From Deltaproteobacteria bacterium UBA2957 (GTDB lineage: Bacteria; Myxococcota_A; UBA796), in the NCBI GenBank assembly GCA_002348535.1, contig DEBL01000378.1, positions 1-26,263 on the forward strand: a stretch of DNA of 26,263 nt. Reading direction: 5' to 3'. A model generated the notes under the pieces. The model did no database searches. It was not told where the DNA came from and worked only from the letters and a program-made list of their open reading frames with translations. The position numbers and the translations under genes were made by a program. Numbering within the stretch: the first letter of the stretch is position 1; the number at the start of each line of letters is the position of its first letter. Below, in pieces: positions 16,970 through 23,648 of the stretch.

Positions 16970-19618
16970 ATGAATCCGGAACTCGCAGAATTTCGCCGTG
17001 AACGGGCCATCCGATGGCTCGTTCCCCTTTTCCTTGCATCAGGCGCCACATCGCTTGTTTACGAGACCATCTGGGAGCGCCAACTGCACCTCATCTTCGG
17101 CACCAGTCAGGTGGCTGTATCGACAGTCTTGGCCGCATTCATGACCGGACTTGCCTTGGGTGGGTTCGGCGGCGCTCGTTGGGCCGACCGCATCAGCCGG
17201 CCCATTCGGGCCTACGCCCTGCTGGAAGCATTCATCGGGCTGTACGCGCTCGCTTTTCCTTGGCTCGTTGATCTCGTCAAGCCGGTCTACATGGGGTTTT
17301 ACCACTGGGCTGACCCCACCCCTGCAGCCTTTGGAACGTTTCAATTTGTGTTGTTGGGTGCCATGTTGCTTCCGCCCACGTTCTGCATGGGAATGACCCT
17401 GCCGCTCCTGAGTCGCTTTGCGACCACCACATCGGAAGAGTCCGGAGCTCGCATCGGGCGACTCTACGGCGCCAACACCATCGGTGCAGTGATGGGAACG
17501 GGCCTCGCCGGCTTCTATCTCTTGCCGACCATCGGCCTTCAGCTGACCACGGCCGTGACAGCGGCAGCGAATGTTCTCTTGTGCCTCGCCGCCCTCGCGC
17601 TGTCGAACTCGGTCGATCGCCTCGGCACGCAACCATCGGAACCCGAAGTCGACGCCACCGGCTGGTCCCTGAGCACTCTGGGGTTTGTTGCCATGCTCGC
17701 GGGCTTCTCCAGTCTGCTGTACGAGGTGGCGTGGTTCCGACTCATGGCCCTGATCCTCGGCGCCAGCGCGTACGCATTCTCCGTGATGTTGTTCAGCTTC
17801 CTGCTGGGCATCGGGTCGGGTGGCTGGCTGGGCGGTGGGCTCGCGGATCGACTGTACGCCCGAGGTGGCGTGAAGCGTGTTCTATTTGCCCTGGCGGGAC
17901 TGCAGGCTGGGATCGCACTCCTGACGTGGAGTGCGATGTACCTGTACAAAGAACTCCCTTGGTTGTTTGTGGTCGTCTACGACACCATGAGCGCATCCAG
18001 CCTGCTGCTTTGGGCCGGTAAGCTGTTTTTGGCGATGCTCGTGATGGTGCCGCCTGCGATGTTGATGGGGGTTGCGTTTCCACTGCTCGTGCGCGCTGCC
18101 GCAGGCGAACAACTGGCGCTTGGCAAGCCGGTTGGACGCTTGTACGGATGGAACACCGTGGGGGCCATTTTGGGTGCGGGCCTTGGCGGACTGCTCTTTT
18201 TGCCGTGGCTCTTTGTGCAGGGAACGGTTCTGCTGGCGATCTCCATGAACGTACTCTTGGCGGTGCTGCTGTACTTCCGTGCGGCCAAAGGCGATGCGCA
18301 GCGAATCCCGAAGGCGCTCGCTGGAGGGCTAATTCTTGCCTCCGTCGTCCACCTTGGTGCGGCACCGTGGAACCCGCTGCAAATGACGGCTGGAACCTAC
18401 AAATACGTCTACAACATGGACATCAGAACACGGGATGCGGTCTACAAGTCGACCGTGGCCCCGTACGAGTTGATGTACTACGCCGAAGGACTTTCGAGCG
18501 TTGTCACCGTGGCCAAGAACAAAAAGACGGGAGACGTCTGGCTGGCAAACAACGGAAAGATCGACGCATCATCCAAGGCCGACATGCCCACCCAGGTGTT
18601 GGTCTCCCACATGCCGTACTTCTACCGGCCGCAATCTGAGACGGTCATGATGCTCGGTCTCGCCGCGGGCTACTCGGCCGGAGCCGCTGCGCTGCACACG
18701 AGTCCAAAGGTCATCGACCTTGTTGAGATCGAAGAGCGAATCATTGAAGCCTCCCACTTCTTCGACGACTGGAACAATCAACCCCTCGAGGATCCGCGGG
18801 TCGTCATGAAAGTAAACGACGCGCGAAACCACCTCAATCTCACTCCCGACGGGCACTACGACCTGATTGTCGCCGAACCCTCAAATCCATGGCTGACTGG
18901 CGTGTCCAACCTCTTCACGCGTGAGTACTTCGAGATGGGCAAGCGCAAGCTGAAGCGGGGCGGAATTTGGTCGCAGTGGATACAAATATACGGAATGGAC
19001 ACGGCCGATCTGCGATCTCTCCTCGGAACCTTCTCCGACACGTACCCGTATGTTCACTTGTACTCGACCATCTCAGATGCTGACCTCGTCTTGGTGGGCT
19101 CCGAAGAACCACTGGACATGAACTTGGCGAAATTTCAGGCCCAGATTGACTCAAATCCCAAGTTGAAGGCCAGCCTGCTCGAGATTGGTATCGACTCCGC
19201 AACCGACATCTTGGCCCGCTATCGCCTCGACCAACCGCGCCTGCAAGAACTGGCGGAGGGCGTCGAGCGCAATACTGACGACAACATGAGAGTGGAGTAT
19301 TCAGCGCCGCTGAACCTCTACACGTGGACCGGCGACGAAAACGTGCTGATGCTGAATGAGTCGGTCGGCAAGGTACCGCTCGTGCCCTTCGAAGCCACCG
19401 TGGGCGTCGATGGCTTGATTGCGCTTGCGCAGAGCTACGCGGAACTCGATCTCTACATTCAGGCACTCATGTGCCTGCGAAAAGCCGTCGAGCGGGAGCG
19501 GGCCGAAAACGCGATGGCAGACGAAGTTATTGAGCCGCGATCGGACATCGATGCCTTGTACGCCACGTACCAGCAGGAATTGTCCAAACAAATGGATGAA
19601 TCGAAGAACAAAAACTAA
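16970..19618 (+). CDS. Polytopic membrane protein fused to a spermidine-synthase-like domain
   Basis: 882 residues. The membrane part (about 15-465) is an internal duplication. GATSLVYETIWERQL (25-39) matches GFSSLLYEVAWFRLM (245-259), and GRLYGANTIGAVMGTGLAG (163-181) matches GRLYGWNTVGAILGAGLGG (389-407), with about six helices per half. From about 475 on is a Rossmann-type spermidine-synthase-like domain: VMMLGLAAGYSAGAA in the cofactor-loop position, DLVEIEERII, VNDARNHL and DLIVAEPSNPWLTGVSN. The aminopropyltransferase catalytic Asp region reads AEPSNP, so polyamine synthesis is not assured. The family is commonly annotated as 'fused MFS/spermidine synthase', with activity mostly unknown. 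The ATG at 16970 gives an N-terminus typical for the family. Convergent with a DOMON-like gene after 3 bp. Confidence 0.9.
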   Translation: MNPELAEFRRERAIRWLVPLFLASGATSLVYETIWERQLHLIFGTSQVAVSTVLAAFMTGLALGGFGGARWADRISRPIRAYALLEAFIGLYALAFPWLVDLVKPVYMGFYHWADPTPAAFGTFQFVLLGAMLLPPTFCMGMTLPLLSRFATTTSEESGARIGRLYGANTIGAVMGTGLAGFYLLPTIGLQLTTAVTAAANVLLCLAALALSNSVDRLGTQPSEPEVDATGWSLSTLGFVAMLAGFSSLLYEVAWFRLMALILGASAYAFSVMLFSFLLGIGSGGWLGGGLADRLYARGGVKRVLFALAGLQAGIALLTWSAMYLYKELPWLFVVVYDTMSASSLLLWAGKLFLAMLVMVPPAMLMGVAFPLLVRAAAGEQLALGKPVGRLYGWNTVGAILGAGLGGLLFLPWLFVQGTVLLAISMNVLLAVLLYFRAAKGDAQRIPKALAGGLILASVVHLGAAPWNPLQMTAGTYKYVYNMDIRTRDAVYKSTVAPYELMYYAEGLSSVVTVAKNKKTGDVWLANNGKIDASSKADMPTQVLVSHMPYFYRPQSETVMMLGLAAGYSAGAAALHTSPKVIDLVEIEERIIEASHFFDDWNNQPLEDPRVVMKVNDARNHLNLTPDGHYDLIVAEPSNPWLTGVSNLFTREYFEMGKRKLKRGGIWSQWIQIYGMDTADLRSLLGTFSDTYPYVHLYSTISDADLVLVGSEEPLDMNLAKFQAQIDSNPKLKASLLEIGIDSATDILARYRLDQPRLQELAEGVERNTDDNMRVEYSAPLNLYTWTGDENVLMLNESVGKVPLVPFEATVGVDGLIALAQSYAELDLYIQALMCLRKAVERERAENAMADEVIEPRSDIDALYATYQQELSKQMDESKNKN

Positions 19619-19621
19619 CGG

Positions 19622-20146
19622 TCAGGTGGGCAAGGGTTGAAACCGGCTGGGCTGATGAAAGTCAGGCTCACTGCCCGCGAGCGGATGCATCGACAGGTAC
19701 ACCCGATGGTCATCGGAACCGTGAATCGCGGTCGCATTGACCCGCCAAGGTCCGGGTGGCATCAACGTTCGGGAGACCCGAGCCACGCCAGTCCATCGGT
19801 CTCCAACGACAAAGGCCTTGAACTCGATGGGGAGGCATGTGGCGACAGGTTGCCGAATTCCATCGAGTTGGAGCACAAGGTGATGGCCGCTCGGCGCCAG
19901 CTCGATTTCAGTGTACCGCGCGTCGGTTCCCCCAATGAACACCTCCACAACCTCGTGTTCCCACAGCCGATCCGTCGGACCTTTTGGACCGGTCGGCGCC
20001 GCGGGCTCACCGTAAAAGGGAGCGTCCACCCGCAGTTCGATGACCGCGCCTCGGTCAGTCCATGCCACAGTGATTTGGTCGGCAGGGTCGGCCGGCGATC
20101 CGTCCCAATGCGTGGAGATTATGAGCATTCGCGTGGGTGCATCCAT
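19622..20146 (-). CDS. DOMON/CBM9-like domain protein
   Basis: 174 residues with no signal peptide. The central part LWEHEVVEVFIGG followed by YTEIELAPSGHHLVLQLDG matches the beta-sandwich of DOMON-like/carbohydrate-binding family 9-type domains. In related domains this fold binds sugars or haem. No catalytic motif is visible. The ATG at 20146 has GGAGGG only 1 nt away, which is too close for an ideal ribosome site. An internal ATG at 20128, which starts nearer the domain (MLIISTHWDG), is possible but has no Shine-Dalgarno. It is transcribed away from the aspartate kinase gene, from which it is separated by 34 bp. A link to either neighbour is not evident. Confidence 0.75.
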   Translation of the reverse strand: MDAPTRMLIISTHWDGSPADPADQITVAWTDRGAVIELRVDAPFYGEPAAPTGPKGPTDRLWEHEVVEVFIGGTDARYTEIELAPSGHHLVLQLDGIRQPVATCLPIEFKAFVVGDRWTGVARVSRTLMPPGPWRVNATAIHGSDDHRVYLSMHPLAGSEPDFHQPSRFQPLPT

Positions 20147-20147
20147 G

Positions 20148-20176
20148 CCCTCCGGTTAGCACACTTTCGCGGAGGG
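20148..20176. promoter_or_regulatory. Facing ribosome binding sites of the DOMON and aspartate kinase genes
   Basis: CCCTCC (20148-20153) and GGAGGG (20171-20176) are exact reverse complements 17 bp apart and fill most of the 34-bp gap. The right arm is 4 nt before the GTG of the aspartate kinase and decides that start. Confidence 0.6.
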
Positions 20177-20180
20177 TTCG

Positions 20181-21296
20181 GTGAGCCGAGCGTGTGTAGT
20201 ACAAAAATATGGCGGTTCATCCGTCGCGGATGTGACACGGATTCGCGCGGTCGCAGCGCGCATCGTAGCGACACGGCGGAGCGGCTTTGACGTGGTCGTT
20301 GTCGTCTCGGCGATGGGAAACACCACCAACGAGTTGCTTGCCCTCGCGGAGCAAATCAGTCCCAGTCCCGGACGGCGGGAACTGGACCTTCTGATCAGCG
20401 TGGGCGAGCGGGTCTCGATGACCCTATTGGCCATGGCAATTCAGGAGCTCGGCGAGCCAGCCCAATCCTTCACAGGCTCTCAGTCGGGCATCATCACGGA
20501 TACCCGTCATGTCAATGCAGCGGTGGAGGAAGTTCGACCCTATCGGATTCAGCGTGCCCTCGATGAGGGGCAAATCGCCATCGTTGCCGGCTTTCAGGGC
20601 GTCAGCCGTACCGGCGAGGTCACCACACTTGGACGGGGTGGGTCCGACACCACCGCGGTGGTGCTAACTGCAGCATTGGGCGCTGAATACTGTGAGATTT
20701 GCTCTGACGTCGACGGGGTCTACACCGCTGACCCACGGACGGTTTCGGCGGCGTCGAAGATCGACGAATTGCCCTTGGATTCCGCAATCGACATGGCGCA
20801 GGCGGGATCAAAAGTGCTTCTTGCTGAGGCACTTCACCAAGCCAAGACTCATGGCGTCACCCTGTCAGCCAGCGCCACCGCGAAACCATCCGGATCGGGA
20901 ACCCGGGTTGTTCCGACGCCTCCTTCATCCAACATCGTTGGAATCGCCGCCGACATTGGCTTGTGTTTGGTCCCGCCGGAGGCGCCACTGGCTGAATTCG
21001 ATGGTTCAATCCGCGGGAGGCTTCCCGACGGCCGGACCCTCGTCGACGAACGCAACTTGCCGCCCCTCGCCACGTGGGCCGTCCCCGCTCGACCCATCGC
21101 AACCGTCAGCGCCATTGGTCGCGAGGCCGTGTCGAATCCAGCGGTGTTTGAGCGAGCGGTCCATGCTGTGACTGCGATTGACCCTGATGTCTGCTGGTGG
21201 TCGCACGGTCAAACCCTCTCGTTCTTGGTTGATCGTTCTCATGCAGCGGATACGGAGCGTGCTTTGCACAATGCTTTGATTGTCAGCACCCTCTAA
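20181..21296 (+). CDS. Aspartate kinase with a shortened, divergent ACT region
   Basis: 371 residues; phosphorylates aspartate as the first step of the Lys/Thr/Met (diaminopimelate) pathway. The kinase domain (1-about 245) is well conserved: QKYGGSS (8-14), VVSAMG, the active-site segment [11 protein letters not shown] (70-80), GRGGSDTTA (151-159), [12 protein letters not shown] and [10 protein letters not shown]. The C-terminal region (253-371, about 119 residues) keeps only faint ACT features. The first repeat is reduced to a short stretch without the usual GVPGVAAKIF-type helix, and in the second the usual MISTSEIKIS segment reads [11 protein letters not shown]. Feedback control by lysine or threonine may be altered or lost (inference). 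The GTG start at 20181 is supported by GGAGGG (20171-20176). pssA follows 70 bp later. Confidence 0.93.
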   Translation: MSRACVVQKYGGSSVADVTRIRAVAARIVATRRSGFDVVVVVSAMGNTTNELLALAEQISPSPGRRELDLLISVGERVSMTLLAMAIQELGEPAQSFTGSQSGIITDTRHVNAAVEEVRPYRIQRALDEGQIAIVAGFQGVSRTGEVTTLGRGGSDTTAVVLTAALGAEYCEICSDVDGVYTADPRTVSAASKIDELPLDSAIDMAQAGSKVLLAEALHQAKTHGVTLSASATAKPSGSGTRVVPTPPSSNIVGIAADIGLCLVPPEAPLAEFDGSIRGRLPDGRTLVDERNLPPLATWAVPARPIATVSAIGREAVSNPAVFERAVHAVTAIDPDVCWWSHGQTLSFLVDRSHAADTERALHNALIVSTL

Positions 21297-21366
21297 AGCG
21301 GCTTGTCGGCGGGTTCACCTGACCGTACACTGTTTGGTGAAAAGCTCGCTGTCATCCAGATAAATC

Positions 21367-22158
21367 ATGATTCGCCATTTCCTTAATCCCCCAAATTGGT
21401 TCACGTCCGCCGGCATCTTCTGTGGGCTTTACAGCATCGTGCTGTCAACCGGCGTGGAAGGCGAACCGAACCACTATCACGCCGCAATGATGGTCTTGTT
21501 TGCGTCTGTCTTCGACATGCTCGACGGTCGCGTGGCCCGAATCACAGGCCGCGGATCGGATTTCGGTGTTCAACTCGACTCGCTGGCCGATGTGGTGAGC
21601 TTCGGGATCGCCCCGGCCGTCTTGTTGTACGCTTGGGGCATCCATTCGCTGGGTGTGTGGGGCTTGATTGGTTCATTCGGCTTCATTCTTTGCGGGGCCT
21701 TCCGATTGGCGCGATTCAACTGCGCCGCAGACACTGAATCCCCAACGAATCACTCCGAGGGCCTGACCATCACCATGGCAGGCGGCATGGTTGCCGCTGC
21801 CGTGATGGCCCATGCGGCCTCGGGCCGCGTGGGTGTTGAGCATCCATGGAACGTTTGGTCCTTGGCAATCGTGCTCTCGCTGCTCATGGTCAGCTCGATC
21901 CCATACCGCACTCCAAAAACACTGCGCTTGTCACGCGGGACCATGATTTTGTCTGCGCTGTTTTGGGGGATGCTCCTGTTGATCGCGGTTCGCTACCGGG
22001 TGTCCACAGCCTTCGTGTTCTTGCTGGGCAGCTATGTAATATCGGGACCGGTCGAGGCCATCTTCAGTCGCAAGCGGGTGAAACTCATCGACGATCAGGA
22101 CTTGAGTCTCGATGACCTCTTTGGCCACGAGACAACCGACGAAGTCATCGAACGCTAA
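21367..22158 (+). CDS. pssA: CDP-diacylglycerol-serine O-phosphatidyltransferase
   Basis: 263-residue integral membrane enzyme that makes phosphatidylserine, the precursor of phosphatidylethanolamine, from CDP-diacylglycerol and serine. The CDP-alcohol phosphotransferase motif DG-x2-AR-x8-G-x3-D-x3-D is exact: Asp53, Gly54, Ala57, Arg58, Gly67, Asp71, Asp75. The sequence after it (VVSFGIAPA, FGFILCGAFRLARFN) is that of the PssA class, not of PgsA. Several hydrophobic helices follow, then a charged tail ending DEVIER. The ATG at 21367 has no evident Shine-Dalgarno, but the protein start is normal. Phosphatidylserine decarboxylase is not in the window. Its last 14 bp overlap the end of the convergent gene. 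Confidence 0.96.
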   Translation: MIRHFLNPPNWFTSAGIFCGLYSIVLSTGVEGEPNHYHAAMMVLFASVFDMLDGRVARITGRGSDFGVQLDSLADVVSFGIAPAVLLYAWGIHSLGVWGLIGSFGFILCGAFRLARFNCAADTESPTNHSEGLTITMAGGMVAAAVMAHAASGRVGVEHPWNVWSLAIVLSLLMVSSIPYRTPKTLRLSRGTMILSALFWGMLLLIAVRYRVSTAFVFLLGSYVISGPVEAIFSRKRVKLIDDQDLSLDDLFGHETTDEVIER

Positions 22159-22939
22159 GGTCGTCCAGCCACACGGTATTCATCCCGCGGGAGTCCGTGT
22201 GCAAGGCGGTGAGGTCTTGCAACGTCAGCGACTCGATGGTCCTCGGATCGACCGGCGACCCGTCGGTGGGCGAAACAAAGGCCTTGATGGGCAGAGACAC
22301 CTCGGTCCACCGCCCCATCCGGATCGTCTGCTTTTCCGACAGCCAGACATCGCCATCGGCGTCCTCAAGAACCAGACGGACCTTGGCCGGAACAGAGTCC
22401 GACCGAAGTTTCATGGACACGCTGGTGATCCGCGACCCGTCGGTGTTGAAACCGAACGCGATGAAGTCCGTCTGGCCATCGAGCAACTCGGTGTTCCATC
22501 GCAGTGCCCGACCATCGGGCCCATCTTGGACACTCAAGTCCGTATCCGTTCCCCGCTCCCAGCCGCGAACCCACGGCAGGGAGTTTAGGCGATAGTCTTG
22601 TGTAAATGGCACCCGCTGAATCGCCTGCTCCCGAAGTGAGATTCGACCCAGCAGTCCGCGCGCGCGGTCACGGCTGGAGCGGTACGGAAGTGCAGACTCG
22701 AGGCTTCTACGGGCCCCGGCGAGGTCGCCAGCTGACCATCGAGCCAGTCCCAGCCAATAGAGCACTTCACCACGCTGTTCCTCTTGTGCAGGAATCTGTG
22801 AGATCAACGCCTCGTAAACGGCGATCGCCTCGCTGGGCTCCGACCCAAGGGCCTGACTCAGTCGTGCATCGTAGGCGCTGGACCACTCTTGCGGGGTACC
22901 GCCCCATGCCACGAACAAGGTAAGCCAAGCGGCGAGCAC
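22145..22939 (-). CDS. Exported protein with a helical-repeat region and a C-terminal jelly-roll domain
   Basis: 264 residues. A short hydrophobic N-terminus (MLAAWLTLFVAWG) looks like a signal peptide. Residues about 38-100 fit TPR-like helices (EAIAVYEALISQIP, EVLYWLGLARWSAGDLAGARR). Residues about 115-264 are beta-rich and resemble CIA30/CBM-like jelly rolls: GRALRWNTEL, FIAFGFNTDGSRI, VSMKLRSDS, MGRWTEVSLPIKAF and the closing NTVWLDDLSVR. A bound carbohydrate or peptide is possible but unproven. The GTG at 22939 directly follows the response-regulator stop, with GAGGAG 6 nt upstream. As third gene of the two-component operon it may be an accessory to, or ligand-binding partner of, the sensor (inference). 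Its end overlaps pssA on the other strand by 14 bp. Confidence 0.78.
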   Translation of the reverse strand: MLAAWLTLFVAWGGTPQEWSSAYDARLSQALGSEPSEAIAVYEALISQIPAQEEQRGEVLYWLGLARWSAGDLAGARRSLESALPYRSSRDRARGLLGRISLREQAIQRVPFTQDYRLNSLPWVRGWERGTDTDLSVQDGPDGRALRWNTELLDGQTDFIAFGFNTDGSRITSVSMKLRSDSVPAKVRLVLEDADGDVWLSEKQTIRMGRWTEVSLPIKAFVSPTDGSPVDPRTIESLTLQDLTALHTDSRGMNTVWLDDLSVR

Positions 22940-23647
22940 TCAGTTCTCCTCACCGATGAATTGGTACCCGACACCGTGAAGGGTCCGGATAAATTGCGGC
23001 TCTTGCGCGTTGTCGCGAAGTTTCTTTCGAACAGTCAGCACATGGGTATCCACCGTTCGCGTGGCGACACCCGCCCGGTATCCCCACACACGCTCAAGCA
23101 GGGTATCGCGGCTGAGGATCAACCCCTTGTTCTCGATGAAGAACTTCAGGAGTGCTGCCTCCCGTTTGGACAACGGCTCGTCCCCATCGGGATGGTGAAT
23201 GGCCATATCGTTGGGTCCCAACTCCACTTTGATGTCTCCGTAGTGGTACAGGTACCGCGCACCGCCCACTCGCTTCAGCATGGCCTCAATTCGCTTTTCC
23301 AAGACCGGCAACGAGAAGGGTTTGGTGACGTAGTTGTCTGCGCCAGCATCGAATCCAACAATCTTGTCTTCTTCGCTGGTTCGGGCCGTCAGAAACAGGA
23401 TTGGCCGATGAAATCCTTGATCACGAAGGGCCGAGCAGATCTCGAAGCCGTTCATCCCATCGGGACCCGCAGGGCCTTCTTGAAGCATCACATCGAGCAC
23501 AGCCACGTCGGGCTGGAACTTGTCGACGATCTCAAGGGCATCCTCACCCGTGCGAGCACCGTGAACGATGTGCCCTTGCCGCTCGAAGTACTTTTTGAGG
23601 GTGCCAAGTACCTCTGCTTCGTCTTCCACGAACAGAATTCGCGCCAT
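22940..23647 (-). CDS. OmpR/PhoB-type response regulator
   Basis: 235 residues. The receiver domain (1-about 122) has the acidic pocket Glu8/Asp9, the phospho-acceptor Asp52 in AVLDVML, Thr87 in FLTA and Lys109 in TKPF. The winged-helix DNA-binding domain (about 133-232) carries LSKREAALLKFFIENKG, ILSRDTLLERVWGY, TRTVDTHVLTVRKKL and IRTLHGVGYQF. A stretch of about nine residues (56-64, EGPAGPDGM region) lengthens the loop after the phosphorylation site compared with the common PxxDG form. The ATG at 23647 has AAGGAG 6 nt upstream and lies 1 nt after the histidine kinase stop, so kinase and regulator are a clear pair. Target genes cannot be named; the adjacent exported protein is one candidate. 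Confidence 0.96.
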   Translation of the reverse strand: MARILFVEDEAEVLGTLKKYFERQGHIVHGARTGEDALEIVDKFQPDVAVLDVMLQEGPAGPDGMNGFEICSALRDQGFHRPILFLTARTSEEDKIVGFDAGADNYVTKPFSLPVLEKRIEAMLKRVGGARYLYHYGDIKVELGPNDMAIHHPDGDEPLSKREAALLKFFIENKGLILSRDTLLERVWGYRAGVATRTVDTHVLTVRKKLRDNAQEPQFIRTLHGVGYQFIGEEN

Positions 23648-23648
23648 G

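Noticed and set aside
21314..21341. Dyad TTCACC ... GGTGAA between ask and pssA
   Set aside because: The arms are only 6 bp with a 16-nt loop and no T run follows. This is too weak to call a terminator or operator.
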